A stretch of 64,000 bases of DNA from Clavelina lepadiformis (GCF_947623445.1 NC_135247.1:15502501-15566500); one strand, 5' to 3'; shown: positions 16,301 through 29,565, counted from the stretch's first letter. Numbers and translations: made by a program. The notes: generated by a model not told the origin, from the letters alone.

Positions 16301-18804
16301 AACAGATACATAATCATAAAATCACAACTTGAAATCGCCCCCAGCTTCAAAAATTGTCACAATTGCCCCCTTGATGGACAGTATTGCCCTCGTTAAATAA
16401 CCCTGGTATAAAGCTTTGAGGCTTATGTAAAGTTCTTGTTTCCCAGATTGCTTGTATTTAGCTGCCAAAATGCTTCAGAAGATCAGCATCAAGACTCAGC
16501 ATAGCATACATTTTAAATAATAGTTATGGTTGTCCAAAATTATTCCATCAAAAAATTAATGATGGAAAAGCACAGGTTAAGGTTTTGTGATGACTTCATT
16601 TGTGTCTCGTAGTTTAAAAGATCTCACTTGTACGTACATGGACTTATTGGTTGACTTCACTGAAGTTATCTTCCAAATTAACTAAAATTTAAGTTTAAAG
16701 TGAGGAGCAAGTCCAAAACCAAATTGGCCTTAAGTCGAAGAGTAGTTGCCAGTAAACATACTTGTGAAAGGATTTTTAATATTATGTAATAGTCAAGTAG
16801 TTATTGCCAAAATTGCATCACAAATTTGGCTTCTTTTTATGACCCAGAAAGCGATTATTATGAGGTTACAGTGTGCCTAGTGACTGGGGTTGTATTTTTG
16901 ACGCGTTTTGTTTGGAATACTTCTTCATAGGTAGATGGTTAGTAGCAGGTAATGTTTATTTTCAGCATAGGAATGCCATAGATGACAGTTACTGGTAAAG
17001 CATTTTTGATTTTACCGCAGTTACCGGTACCTGAGTAGGCTAGAGCCAACGGCTAAGACTGACCTGTACTGTAGGTTAGCATTTACATTAACCAGCACAA
17101 ATACACCAACAGTAAGCTAGTGTAGGCTTATGTAACACACAATGTTCCTGTTATACTCTATGCTATAATTATATATATTACTTTTCACTTCTCTGTCGCA
17201 GAAAACATTCTGTTTATACTTGATCCAAATACCTGAGCCATCCCTGTTGTTTCTGTTATTGTGACGTAATAAGAACAGCCATTTTCGTCATAATTAAGTG
17301 ATGAATTTGCTTTTTTCCGCTTATTTATAGCAATAACTGCTTAATCGCTTCATACTAGTACAAATTCTTTGACCAATATATTTACTGACAACTTCTCTTT
17401 GATTTAAGGCCAACTTGTTTTTGGAGTTGCCCCTCAATTTAATTAAACCAGATTTCTTATGTAAGAAATATTGTTTGAGTTACGTAGAGTACCACAAAAA
17501 TGGCACTCAAACACTAATTTTCCGAGATTTGGGTGTACTTGATTGTTTTTGAAATGCTGTACTTCAATTGGTACTTGTTTGTCAATTTTTGTAGTTAAGT
17601 TTTTATTGCATACAGGTATTAATCTTTCTTGAATAGGTTATAAATCTACAAGCTTAAACCACCCACTGTTATGAGTGGTTCTCCATCTGAAGTTTTTTTT
17701 TACACTGTTACCCTTTGACCATTATAGTTGCCTACTATGTTTAAGAATGAAGGAATTAAAAAATTATTCCATAGTTTTTATATTACAATAAAGTACTCGA
17801 GTACCTGTTCTGAATAATTGCTACCTGGCCTGGTACTGGAATGTTTTTGGGTTTTTGTTTCCATCAGTTTGAAAATTATCACATAAAACTTTGACGTAAA
17901 CAATTAACTGTGAATTGTTTTTTTCTTGCATTCCAGGCTGCCATGTTTCCTGTGGTTGGAGCAGTTGTGGGTGGCGTGGTGGGTGGTCCATTAGGTTTTG
18001 CAGTAGGACTAAAGCTTGGTAGTGTTACCAGTTGCATTGGTGTGGCCGGAGTCACAGGAACTGTCCTTGGCTATCAGGTTTGTTTGCTTGCTGCTGTGGA
18101 TAATAGCTTATGCGTCCGTGCACTTGTATACTTAAATATAAGTTGTGATGACTGTGCATTGATAAAAACTCTTTTGCTACTGTATGCGGATATTTAGCTT
18201 TTGAAACTAGTCTAGAAAGACCGAACGCAGAGTTTCTATGCAAGTTTCTGAAGCAAAGTTTCTATATTACAAGCAAAGCTGATATGTGCCTCCAACTGTT
18301 GGCCTTAAGCTAGGCGACACAAAGCGTAACAATGTGGATTGTGACCTGGAAGTGTTACAGAATGAATAGACGAATAATAATAAATATAAATATGTAGGCA
18401 GTAAATGGTTGAATATCAAAGCAGTAGTGGCGTGCAATGAATCAAAAGCTGCAGTAGTGTAGTGTGATAACGACAAATTGTAATCATAAATCCTATTCCT
18501 TTATATCAGAAATAATTCATAAAAAATAACTTTGACACACTGGTGGCCGTCAGTAAAATAAAATCTATAATGTGGCCGGCAATAGCGAAAAAGTTGTGCT
18601 TCAATGTTCTAATGTGTAGGGCTGTAGGCTATACTGCAATGCACACTTCAATTTTTAATGACAAATATTTCACTTTTTTTTAAGTTTAACTTGTTAATGT
18701 GTGAATATTATTTGATATTTTAGGGTGGAAAAGTCTTGAAGAAACAACAAAATAAAACTGAAGAATCCAAAAAACAGGATGGTGCAATTCAAAATGAAAG
18801 TTAG
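13330..18804 (+). CDS. STX17: Syntaxin-17
   Basis: Seven exons with GT-AG borders and continuous phase: 13330-13532, 14795-14885, 15196-15499, 15580-15671, 15893-16045, 17937-18077, 18724-18804. Product 354 residues; the human protein is 302. STX17 is the Qa-SNARE that fuses autophagosomes with lysosomes and acts at ER-mitochondria contacts. Seen: the N-terminal helical domain with the family block LHEE at the exon 1-2 junction; a charged, variable middle (exon 3); a SNARE motif over roughly residues 222-275 with zero-layer Gln in VVQEQGEVVDGIAENI, ending EENIAEGTKSLKK as in STX17; then two glycine-rich membrane segments in exons 6-7 (VVGAVVGGVVGGPLGFAVG and the following VAGVTGTVLGYQGGKVL). 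The paired glycine-zipper hairpin is the hallmark of syntaxin-17. It has a short basic C-terminal tail. Intron 5 carries a hAT MITE. Start chosen as the only ATG opening the frame of exon 1; the first ~45 residues are poorly conserved. Confidence 0.92.
16110..16405. mobile_element. hAT-type MITE with perfect 8-bp target duplication
   Basis: 296 bp flanked by GTATAAAG at 16102-16109 and 16406-16413. Ends are CAGTGGTCTTCAACC on the left and, read inward from the right, CAGGGTTATTTAACG: imperfect terminal repeats of hAT type. No transposase is encoded. It lies in STX17 intron 5, just after the donor at 16046, and creates a spurious extension of the exon 5 reading frame. Confidence 0.85.
17480..17760 (+). 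repeat. Dispersed repeat, copy 1
   Basis: In STX17 intron 5. It shares an ordered series of blocks with 27560-27840: CACTAATTTTCC / TACTAATTTTCC, GTGTACTTGATTGTTTTT / GTGTACATGATTATTTTT, AATCTTTCTTGAATAGGTT / AATCTTTCTTAAATAGGTT, then TTTTTTTACACT and ACC(C)TTTG. The two copies are diverged and have no coding potential. The family is unknown to me. Confidence 0.5.
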
Positions 18805-21712
18805 CATCAGATATTTGTTTATATCTCAACACTGTGAATTTTATTATGCCACGTATGAAATTCGTTATGACAGATAAAACTAATGTCATTATATTTACAA
18901 CAATTTGAACAAACATTGCTGAAAATTATCCTTCTAAAATTTACAGATAAATCAGTTATCCATAAATGATTGCATTTGGTTTTAGGCCCCAATAGTAAGT
19001 TAAACCAAATTTGACTTTACAAATTACACTTTAGATAAATTGAAATAAATCACATACTGGTAAATACAAATTTTACAAATGTAGCAGGCTAGCAGCAATA
19101 TTTTGCTGTAGAATGTATGGTGGATGAATTAATTATGATTGACGACTTTAATGTAACAATCAGCATATAGCTCAGTATTTTGGTTTAAATTAACTCTGTA
19201 TTAGTTTTTGGTGTTTTTAATGATTTTATGTTTTGAAATTGTTCTGTTTCTGTATGTACGATGAAACCTTATATATTGCACACGTCTTCCCACTTTTATG
19301 GACTTAGCTTTTACGTTTTAGCATTTACACTCCATTTTAAAAGCAAACCAGACTTGTTTGGTACAACAGATGTGCATTTCATAGCAATTTTATTATAATT
19401 GTGACTTATTACAGTTAACTCGTTTTTAAAGATATTTTACCATGAATGTTTTGGTTGAACATAAATTATTTTGGTGGCACGAGTTGTCTAGGTCTTAAAC
19501 TTGCACAATGGCGTATGCTCACATTTGTGACCAAAAACTCCTGAAGCTCTAGTGTAGGACGTAGGTTGAAATTGGGAAATCCCCTACTTGGAGTATCTAG
19601 TTTCACCTAATCAGAAACATGTGTAGGATACGTAAGTAATCAGCAAAAATTCCAAAGAAACTTTAAATCTTAATACACTTAACTAATGTGGTCAATAAAC
19701 GTTGTTTGCGTGCTAAAAAAATTATGCATTTTAATATCATTTATCAAGAAAACGTCACACTATGGTGACGGTAAGGTAGACAACGAAAGTTGATTCCACA
19801 AAAACCAGTGCTACTTTGTTTGCAGAAGAGTCTAGTGATATTTCTAAAATATCCAGTCTCTGCACACCTATTACTATAACCAATTTCGCAAACACTTAAT
19901 CATGTGGGGCAAGCAGACCAGGTACCGGTAGGTTAGTTATCGATATTTTGTTTGGTACAGTATTTAGTGTTAAAGTAAATTCGCGTGGAACGAAAATCTT
20001 GTCATCCAACCGTTTTTTGGAGACTACCTTTGATATCATGTCACTATACCAACAACTGCGACTGACAGGATAGCTCTACGCCGACTCAGTATATTCCTAA
20101 CCAACGTGTTAACGCGTTTTCAGAGCCAAAGGGTTTTCTAGAAAGTGCCATCTATTTTCACTACGGTTAAACTGTAAAATATCACTAAGCTGGGCATTCT
20201 GTAAAACGTGAGTGGATTTCCATTACCACTCAGTGATAAACAAACTGCATGAAAAAATGTTAAGATTCTATGAAGATTTTTGTATTTCAAATTGCAATTT
20301 GAAAAAAAATTATGGAATTTACGCTGAAATAAAATGTCAATTCATTTACCTTTTTATCGAAATGAACATCTGTTTCAATAAAGGTGAGAAATGTTTCATT
20401 CTCCAACAAGATCTCTGGTTTTATTCAGAAACGTAGGCTAAAGGCAGAAAAAAATAGAATCATCGGGAATGTAGTCTGGTCATTTGTGGTAAATGCGGTA
20501 AGCTGGAGAGGAGTAAGCCTAGCCTATTGGAAAAAATTGTACATGTTTGTACAAGCCTACAAGGTTAAATGTAACATGCTTGGAAAACTTATGACGTAAT
20601 GACTCCTCAAAGATCCTGATATGCATGGGAGTGCAAAAGTAAAGTAGGCCCGTATGGACTTTAGTTAATGTGCTCTTGTGAAGTTACACCAAAAAGGTAG
20701 TGTATACTGTTAGTGGCCAGTTTTCCGGGATTGATCATCTGTGGCAGAAGTAGCATTGCTAATCTGTAAAAGTAGGGAATTTTTGGCTGAAATGTAGACA
20801 TGAAAAGTGAGGGTCTGTTGGTATTAGTTAAATTTTAGGTTAAATTTGTATTGTGACTTGTGTAGACTATAGTAGTTTAGTTATTTCTGTAAATTAGTGT
20901 TCTTCACTTCTTTTCGATAAATTGTTGTAGAATTTGCTCTCAAAAGTCAAAAGTTTTGAATTTGTGTTTTACTGCTTTTTTGCTGGCAAACAAGCAGCTC
21001 TTGGCATATCATTGATATACATTAAGCAGTGTCTATTTCACCAGGCTGCTGGTTACCGAATTTGGAAAAAGGTACTTTGGTAAACGGCTGGCCAGGTACA
21101 TAATTGGTATTTTCTTACTTCGGTAAACTGCAGCCGATGAAGTAAATATTTATTCAATCTCTAAAACAGCATTTCAATAACAGAATAGGTTATATGGCTG
21201 TGGTGGAAATGGTTGAGTTATTTTGTAAGCGTACTTGCTGCACCCCAATGTCAACTGGTCTAGGTTTGGCTGAGAAAAGTGCAACCTTTCAATCAATTCA
21301 CCGCACTTGCATTTAAACAAGATGTTGATTTTTAAACTTTCTAATTTTGTGCTTTTGTAGAAGAAAAGATCAGAGACAATCAAGAAAATGGTTTAAATGT
21401 TGCAGTTTACCATTAAAAAAATAGGCCTACAAGACTTGCGTTTAGCGTAAGCCTGGTAGACTCCAAACTTACACCTGGTACACCCCAATTAGTGCAGTTT
21501 TGCACCCCAGAGATCTTAACGAAAATTTTCTTGCTTTTCAGCCTGGTTAGTTAGTAGCCTGATGTGAACATATGGCGTGCACATAAAAGATACATTTATG
21601 CAAATCCCATACTTTTAATACCGATTTACCACAACGTTTTAACTATTTAGACATAACTTTTCTGTTTATCGGCAGCCAATAGCACATGCCTAAATAGCAA
21701 AGTAGTCTTGTT
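18805..21712. other. STX17 3' UTR and intergenic region
   Basis: An AATAAA at 19044-19049 is a good STX17 polyadenylation signal, with a second at 19694-19699. The rest up to DNAJC7 has short frames only, with no conserved protein seen. The DNAJC7 promoter and 5' UTR should occupy the last few hundred bases. Confidence 0.55.
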
Positions 21713-24700
21713 ATGGCCTGTACGATTATGACTGAAAATCATTTGAATCATTTAAACAGCAAATCAGATTTAGAACCTATGGAAATTGATGATCCAAAGA
21801 ATAAGTTTGACAAAGTGTAAGTAGTTAATAACATTGGTTTCATGGTTTGTTTTCTTTATTTTGAGAGCGTTTCAGCATAATTTGGATTGTCTATTATGAG
21901 GTTTTATATGTTTTAGAGCTGCTGAAAAAGAAAAAGATCAAGGAAATCAATTTTACAAAGCCAAAGAGTACGATAATGCTATTGAGCACTACACAAATGC
22001 AATAGGTTAGTTTAAGTACAACTTGTTATTTTTTTTACAAATAAATACGTTGTGTATATATATGTTTTGTGTTGATGCAATCACTGAAGCCCACTGTGAT
22101 ATGTTGTCACCGGTTTTGATTTCTAACTATTGTTTCCACGGCATTTTTCTTCACTAAAAATTAATGTTGATTTAAACATTAGATGTTAAAAAGTGATAAA
22201 ATTTAGTATTATAACACAGACAATAATCAGGTTTAGTTAGTGATAGTTGAATATGTTTGAAATAGATTTATGGCCACAAAATGCAAGCTACTACAGCAAC
22301 AGAAGTGCTGCTCGAATGATGCAAAATAAATACAAAGAGGCATTGGAGGATGCTCAAGTTGCTATCAAAGTTGACAACTTTTACGCAAAAGTTTGTACAA
22401 AGGATTTATATATATCACAGAAATAAGTATATATTGGTCTTTTGTCTGCCTTTATAAGGTCAAAGCTCTTTGTATGTTGGAATATCATTTGTGCAAGTTC
22501 CAGTTGTTGATAGTTAACTTTTAATTTCGCAGGCATATTTGCGTGAAGCAAAATGTCACATAGCACTTGGAAACTCCAAGGCGGCACTACTTTCATTACA
22601 AAAAGCCAAAGAACTAGATGCGTCATGTGACAAAGCAGTTATGGCTGAGGTGAGTTACAGTGTTTACATATTGACAATTGGGTTTGGCCACAGTTGGTAT
22701 TGTTGTAGTGGTGCAATGAGAAGTAGAAATTTTCGTATTCTGTTTCTTATATTCTGCCTATGTATACATACATTTACAAGAACTATTTTATTAAGCATGT
22801 TAGAACCTCTAATATGCTTAAGCCGATGCTCACTTCTGGTTTAAAAGATTTTATGTAACTGGGAAACCATGTTGCTATTTTTGTGTTCAGGTTATATGTC
22901 ATATTTTCTTTATTTAGGTTCTGCAATCGGTTGGTGAAATATAATTGTTGCTATTCAACAGCTAGGCAAAAATGCAGTTGACTTTAAGATCAGATGCTAC
23001 CGGTACTGTTTAAGTACAGTAAAAATATTATCAAAGATAATTAAAAATTCACACAGGAAATATCATTCAGTTTTTAGGAAAGGTAGCTCTTTGCAAGCAA
23101 CTTTTTCATGCTAAAATTCATGGAAAATGTATACATGGAGTCAAGCAAAAAAGCAGATGAATATAATGGGTTAAGTTTTATGTATTGACATTCTTAAACT
23201 GTTAAAACTAGAAAAATTTATGAAGGAACTTTCTGGTAGTTCAATTGTATGTATTAGACTTATGTCATAACACACTGCTAGAGGGTATCTTGATTTACTT
23301 TATTGCATATTAGATTGTTAATAATGACCAACATGAACCTTGAAGTTTTACCTTGTAATATTTTGTTTGAAGTGTTTGATGTTTGACAAATGTACAAAGT
23401 AGCAATAAATGTTCCACTTACCATCACATTGAGGTTGAACTCTCCCTCAGATTATTGAATAGGAATCATTATTATAGCTCACAGCCACTGAAATTCTTGC
23501 ACAAGTGAAAGATATTGTAGCTGACTTGATTAGCTGGACCGTGTCCGTAAGGAAATAGAAACAAATTTTGCAGATAGAAAAGCAAGAAAAATAATGGGTA
23601 TGAAACCCAATGAAAATCTTTTCTTGCGAAAAGGTGAAAAAGTTGTAGAAAAAATGTGGGTTCGTTGCAAAGATGGACGCTACCGGATTGCTGAAGAATT
23701 TGTTGGTTAAAATGAACCTGAACAATAAATGAATGTTTTGTTTACTGTTATATACTAAGTTTGTTTATGGTAGTAATACAGAATCTGTATATGAAACGCC
23801 TTTACTCATAGTTCTAACCTAAATGCTTTGACCAACTGGATTAGCATTTTCTGAAGTAAAGCAGTGTATTCTTACGCATGATTTTGCAAACCATTTGTCT
23901 TACTTCAGCATGTGTAAAACGTGAAATGGCAATAACAGTATTTTTTTCGAGCAATCCTTACAGATGTAAGCCAGCTGAAAAGGTTTAGCATTCAATAAAT
24001 CTTTAACACCTTATAAATACAATTTTCTTCTACATTGAACTAAGGCAGGTCATGAATCTGAAGCAACAGATGACAATTAGTGTTGCTTAGCATGGTTTGA
24101 TATATTTCATGAAGCATTTGACAATATCCATGTTTCTTGCAGGTGCATGCAGCGAGCAGTTTAGCAGAGTTTGAAGATCGGGCAAACGTTGCTGCAGAAA
24201 AAAGGGATTATAGAGGAGTAAGCCTCATAAGACTATTTTATCTTTTTGTCTTAATTTGTCTTTTTGTGAACATGTTTATTATGGTATGTATGACTGGATG
24301 ACGTGTTTTGAAAATTCCCCATGCTTCTACTCTTATCTATCGCTGATGATATGCAATATTTTTATCAGGTGGTGTATTGCATGCGAAGAGCATTAGAAAT
24401 TGCACCAGCATGTGTTACGTACAAGCTGAAGAGAGCCGAATACCTTGCATTAATGGGTAAATATGGAGAGTCACAAGACATTGCTATGTAAGTAAGGCTA
24501 CTTTATGATGACTATTTGCAGGATAGGGATTAGGGATGTCCCAAATTGCAAGTGGATTTTGTTTCAGAGATTATGTAACAGATTTTGATATTGGTGCAGA
24601 TCAAATCCAGCTCTGCAGACTGTGCTTATTTTATTTTGTCAAATTACCAGACAAAGAAGCGATTATACTTGTCATGTTGTTAGTGAATCAAAGAAAATCA

Positions 24701-27148
24701 ACCTGTACTTTGTGCAAAATATCAGATTTAGTTCAAATCTACTTGCAAAATTTAAATTTGTGAGGGTGTCAAAAATGCTCAAAATGTTTGTGTAACATTT
24801 GGATTTGTGTTCGATTCGGTATATCTTTAATGCAAAATGATCACTATCATCATCACAATATTCTAACTACTTCGGTTCTATATGTTAAGTGTTTTTTGTA
24901 AGAGTGCATATTTTTTGTCTACAGTGATATTTTACGGTTTGACAAAATGAATGCTGATGCCGTTTATATTCGAGGAATTTGTCTTTATTACGATGACAGC
25001 ATCGAGAAAGCTGTCACCTTTTTTACTCAAGCACTTAAATTGTCCCCAGATCATCACAATGCAAGAATAACTTTAAAGGTTGGTAAAGGTACTATGTTAT
25101 TTGAAATAAGTAGAATTGAAAAAGATAGCAGTTCATGGCAAACTTTACCTATTCCAGTTTATAGTTGAATTTGTCTAAAAATATGTTACCTAAATAGCTT
25201 AATGCTTTTTTAAATACGAGTCTTGCTATAACCAGAAAGCAAAACTTCTGGCAAAGAAAAAAGCGGAAGGGAATGATGCTTTCAAGCGATGTCAGACGCA
25301 AAAGGCATATGACCTTTACACCGAGGCCCTCGCAATCGACCCCAATAACAGAAAAACCAACGCCAAGTTGTTTTGTAATAGAGCACTGGTTGGGACCAAG
25401 GTATTGAATTCAAATACTATGTTAATGCTGAGTTGAGTTAAACTTTTACCTGATACTCTACTGGTTGATTGTGGAACATAATTCCTAATATTGTCAAGTC
25501 TCCCAATTACTGCATGTTATTAACACATTTGAATAACTTTGTTAATTAGCTCAGAAAATACGAAGTCTCAGCCGAAGACTGCTCAAGAGCAATTGAGCTC
25601 GATGAACATTATGTCAAAGCCTATCAGAGGAGGGCAAAATGGTAAGAGCTTTATCCGTGTATTCACTCCACAAGGTTGTATGATCAGTTATTAGTCTAAC
25701 TTTTGTCTTCTCTCAGCTACATGGAGATCGAAAAGTATGACGAGGCGGTGTACGACTGTCAGAAAGCTTTTCAAATGGAAAAGACTCGAGGTTACAGAAT
25801 TTATTATTGTATGGCAATTGAAAGACATTTTAAATAGTAAAAAATTGAGTGTAAGAGTGTAAAACGATGCTTCGCATTGTGCAGAAAATAAAGAGTTGTT
25901 ACGAGAAGCAGAAGCGGCTCTGAAGAGGAGCAAGAGAAAAAATTACTACAAGATCCTTGGAGTTCCACGAGATGCAACTGATGAGCAGATAAAAAAAGCT
26001 TATCGGAAACAAGCGCTGGTCCACCATCCTGGTAAAATCAGTTGTGAATGCAAATTAAATTTAAGGCTTCATGCTTGTACTGAGCTCCAGTCTGAAATCA
26101 TTTGAAACTTGTACTGGCGCCAACAACATTTGAATTTTAACACTTCAGTAACGCTGCAAGTAAAGAGGACAGTTGTCCTGGTTACTTATGTTTAATTGTC
26201 TTTAATTGTTGGTAGATCGCCACGCACACGCAACTGATGCGGAGAAAAAGGCCACAGAGCATAAATTCAAGGAAGTGGGCGAAGCATACGCTGTCCTGTC
26301 TGACGCGCAAAAGAGGTGAATTGTGTTAAATTCATTTCGACGCTTATTAGTTGCTGTGTTTGGGGAATGAGTTACTGTCAGAATATCTAGGCCTCTTGTG
26401 ATCAACCTGTGCCATTGCTGCGTTTTAGGGGACGATTCGACCGCGGTGAAGACTTGGATGGCCCGTCCATGGACTTTGACCCCAACAATATCTTCCAAAT
26501 GTTTTTTGGTGGAGGCGGTGGGGGACACTCCGGATTCTCCCGTAAGTTACTAACACTTTTTCTACAACAGCCCTTTGAGCAGTGGTGGTCTACTTAAGTA
26601 GATTTCTTCTACTTAGCCTACTTAAGGAGTTTTATTCATGGGTACTTCTACTTAAGTAGTTTTTAAGCCTAAGGCCTAACCTACTGGAGTAGGTTTACCA
26701 AATGCTGAAGTAGACAGTAGTCACTGTTTTAGTTCGAAGATAATTTGTGGTAATTTCCATTTGCAATCACATCGGCACAAAGCGTTTATATACCGTCTAC
26801 AAGTTGATTTTCATATAACAATGCTCTAGCTACCACTCAAATTACTTACTTGAGCAGTTTAAAATGTTCTTCTTCCTATCTCACATTTCAGTAGTTTTAA
26901 ACAGCAATAGGCCTACTTGTACTTGTAGTGGAGTAGATCTTTTCGGGAGTAACATTACTTCTACTTAAGTAACTTATGTAGTTACTTTGACCACCACTGC
27001 CTTTGAGACGTCGATTCAGAAGGGCAACCTTGTATACTGCTCCGCTATCGGCTTATTATCATCGACCATGTGTTTTGCAGACGGAAGCAATTTCGGTGGC
27101 GGCAGCGGTGGGGGATTCCCCGGAGGATTTACCTTCCAGTTTGGCTAA
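21713..27148 (+). CDS. DNAJC7: DnaJ homolog subfamily C member 7 (TPR2 co-chaperone)
   Basis: Fourteen exons: 21713-21816, 21917-22005, 22266-22390, 22533-22649, 24143-24217, 24369-24487, 24925-25078, 25236-25400, 25550-25641, 25717-25790, 25885-26031, 26216-26315, 26429-26541, 27081-27148. The sum is 1542 nt, 513 residues; human has 494. DNAJC7 is a cytosolic co-chaperone that binds HSP70 and HSP90 through TPRs and recycles clients between them. Seen: N-terminal TPR cluster ([40 protein letters not shown]), a middle block ([37 protein letters not shown]), a second TPR cluster ([44 protein letters not shown]), and a J domain starting [19 protein letters not shown] with the catalytic HPD at residues 419-421, split by intron 11. 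A glycine-rich tail ends FTFQFG. An in-frame stop precedes the first ATG (21713); the in-frame ATG at 21728 is an alternative start. AATAAA at 27421-27426 probably ends the transcript. Confidence 0.96.
23534..23710 (+). pseudogene. Protein-coding fragment in DNAJC7 intron 4 (retrocopy or nested exon)
   Basis: An open frame of 58 codons plus stop begins directly after an AG (23532-23533): [19 protein letters not shown], then [20 protein letters not shown], then [19 protein letters not shown]. The composition is that of a real soluble basic protein, unlike the surrounding intron. Just upstream, in a different frame, GAAATTCTTGCACAAGTG... reads [14 protein letters not shown], which would continue smoothly into it after a one-base shift. 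AATAAA follows the stop within 20 nt. This fits a frameshifted processed copy; a genuine last exon of a nested gene is the alternative. I do not recognise the parent family. Confidence 0.45.
26580..26999. mobile_element. hAT-type MITE with perfect 8-bp target duplication
   Basis: 420 bp flanked by CCTTTGAG at 26572-26579 and 27000-27007. Termini are CAGTGGTGGTC... and ...GACCACCACTG, perfect inverted repeats over 11 bp. Inside are multiple CTACTTAAGTA motifs near both ends, so the terminal regions are self-complementary over a longer distance. No coding capacity. It sits in the last intron of DNAJC7, 38 bp after the exon 13 donor. Confidence 0.9.
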
Positions 27149-28974
27149 TGTCGTTGCCCACTTTTTTTGTATATTTCACTTTTCGCGCTTTTCTTCCTTG
27201 CTCGCCTCGTGTTTGTTCGGACCACTTAATTTATTAAGATAGTAATCACGCGGTATCATTTGACCACACCAGCTTAAGACTATAGTTTAACCTTACTTAG
27301 GCAATCTTACAGTTGTATTTCGTAAGTTTTAGTGCATTTTTTTGTGGATAGTGTTTTCTTGCATATATGCAAACGCGTGAGCAGTAACATACCAGAACCA
27401 AGCAACAACTCTCATTTCCAAATAAAAAGTTAACCTGTAACTTCAGAGTTTCTAATTTGTTTGATACCTTCGTCAAGGGTGTTTATAGTGGTAAAAGCTG
27501 AACCTTTCGAAATTAACATATTTCGCTGCCACTCACTGAACTGATTTTCTCGAGAAAAATACTTCATCCGAGCACCATTTTTGTGGTATTCAAGTACTAA
27601 TTTTCCAGTAATCCAGTGTACATGATTATTTTTAAAACACTTGAATTGATATGCACTTGTTGGTCGATTTTTATTGCAGATTTGTTATCACTAAATAATC
27701 TTTCTTAAATAGGTTTATCAAACTTTAAACTAAGCTACAATACAGTATGACAGGTCGTCTATTCAAAGTTTTTTTACACTCCTACCCATTTGATGAACAC
27801 AGTATTGTTATGTATAAGAATGTAAAGTTATAAGTGCTATGAGGCAAAAACCTGATCGTATCGATTTAGGACAAGATTTAAGAGATGGGCCAAGGTCCGT
27901 ACGAGTTTTCTCTGACAGTCTGCTTTGTACCACAACGGAACGAAAATACAATAAAGGTTCATCTAATTTAGAGATAAAGTTTGTCCTAGCTGAAGTTTAA
28001 ATTTTCCAAGTATTTAATTTGCATTGCGTATTTGCTTGGTTTTAAAATGCACTGGGTACTGTTGTTTTTCTAAAGTAAAACTAACCTATAACCGGCCGCA
28101 CACCTACACACTCCGATAAATTTAGAAAGACCATTATTTTACACGTTTAGCACCCTGTTATTGGGGACGTCATGTACTTGGTAATGACCGACTAAGAGAG
28201 CCAGCCAGGCCGCTAATAGAGATATAACAAATAGCATACTGTGATTGCTGAAACAAAACTTTGCGCTGAAAATTGGACAGCTTGCTGCTTGTATATATTA
28301 AGGGTTTCGTTCAGGTCGTGAACATAAATTACGCTATCTCTATCTGCACAACTAATATGAAAAGATATTATCTCCTAAAAACCAATGTAAACTTTTTTTG
28401 AAGAGAATCCACGTCAGCCGCTCAATTAGTTGTAAAACTAAACTGTCATTGATTTAATTATATGTTACGAACAGCAGCTTGTTGTTACGTCACCAATAGC
28501 AGCCTGTAAGTGACCGAACAACAAGCAATAGCAGGCTGTTGTTCAACAATGTTACACGCTCTTTTGCTTACCACCCCATTCCAAGGATAAACATTACCAA
28601 AACATTAAGAGATCGGCCCAAACACAGAAAATAATACTCTTCATAATAACCTACCTAAATAACTGAGTAAATGAATGAACTGTCAGTGAGCAGAAATTAT
28701 ACAAAACAAAATAATTAGCGTTAATTAGCTAAAAAATGTAAAATTTCAACAAAACAAAGAAATTAAAAAAAATTGATGGTGACATGGTTCCAACTGCCAC
28801 ATGTATATCAAAACTTTTCTTGCTTTTTTGTTTCTTACATGCTGTACTATACAGAAATGTGAAGAAAAGGTTTCGAATTTGGTAATTTCCCTGTTTTCGA
28901 CAACATCTCAATTGCAAACCGTGCGCTTGAAAATTGTTTTTACTGCAGTTTTGTTAATTAATTAATAAATAATC
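27149..28974. other. DNAJC7 3' UTR and intergenic region with dispersed repeats
   Basis: Contains the DNAJC7 AATAAA (27421-27426), the second copy of the dispersed repeat shared with the STX17 intron (27560-27840), and at about 28360-28565 an inverted copy of a repeat also found at 42170-42350. The shared blocks, read on the minus strand here, are GCAGGCTGCT-like runs, GACGTAA, AGTTTAGTTTT and ACATTGGTTTTTAG. No gene seen. Confidence 0.5.
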
Positions 28975-29565
28975 ATGCCTGCTACACAGTGTTGCGTAGT
29001 TTATGCAAATAGACACACAAAAAAGAAAATAACAAGGGGAAATGCGAGCATTATTCACTATTTATCGACCGGATCTGGCCAGGAAAGGCAGCATCGTGAA
29101 GAACTAGCAAACTTTATATTATCTATGCGAGATCATAAAATGGAAGATAGAATAGAAGAAATGCTTCATAGGGAAATGTAAGAAATTTTAATTGGTTAGA
29201 TTAAGTTAGGTTAGCCTAGGGCAGTCTTACAAGATTAACTGTGTTTAGGCCAGATGCTAACTTAAATGTGTAATAGGGTTGCAATTTGTGAAGTACACTT
29301 TGACCCAAAGGATGTTGATAAAAATAGTAGTTGTGTCCAGCTGAGAAAAGAGGCAAAACCTTGCAGGAATTTGCTAAAGAAGAATAGTTATTGCTGTGCA
29401 CCCAGAAAAGCACCAGTTCAATTGGGTCTTTCACAAAACTGTACGACATATAAGTGTATGGAAGATATTGACCGATCCGCTAAGCACTTGTCGATTAATA
29501 TGAAGGGTTGTTGTGATGTTTCATTGTTTATTGACTGTTTTTTAAATTATTTAAAAACTTTGTAA
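28975..29565 (+). CDS. Small THAP-like zinc finger protein, possibly transposon-derived
   Basis: Two exons, 28975-29177 and 29277-29565, join with a GTAAGA donor and TAG acceptor to give 163 residues. The junction restores REM-VAICEVHF. Seen: an N terminus MPATQCCVVYANR like the start of THAP domains, and after the intron ICEVHF (the C-x2-H pair) followed by a segment LRKEAKPCRNLLKK, which sits where THAP domains have their AVPTIF-like box. The usual second cysteine after CC is absent (VVYA instead of a C), and the spacing between halves is long, so zinc binding may be impaired. THAP domains are DNA-binding modules of P-element-like transposases and host factors. The remaining ~60 residues are unrecognised. 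It may be a gene, or the 5' end of a decayed P-type element. Confidence 0.5.

Noticed and set aside
15914..16396. 160-codon frame running past STX17 exon 5
   Set aside because: After the donor at 16046 it is intron and hAT MITE; the true exon joins the membrane segments at 17937.
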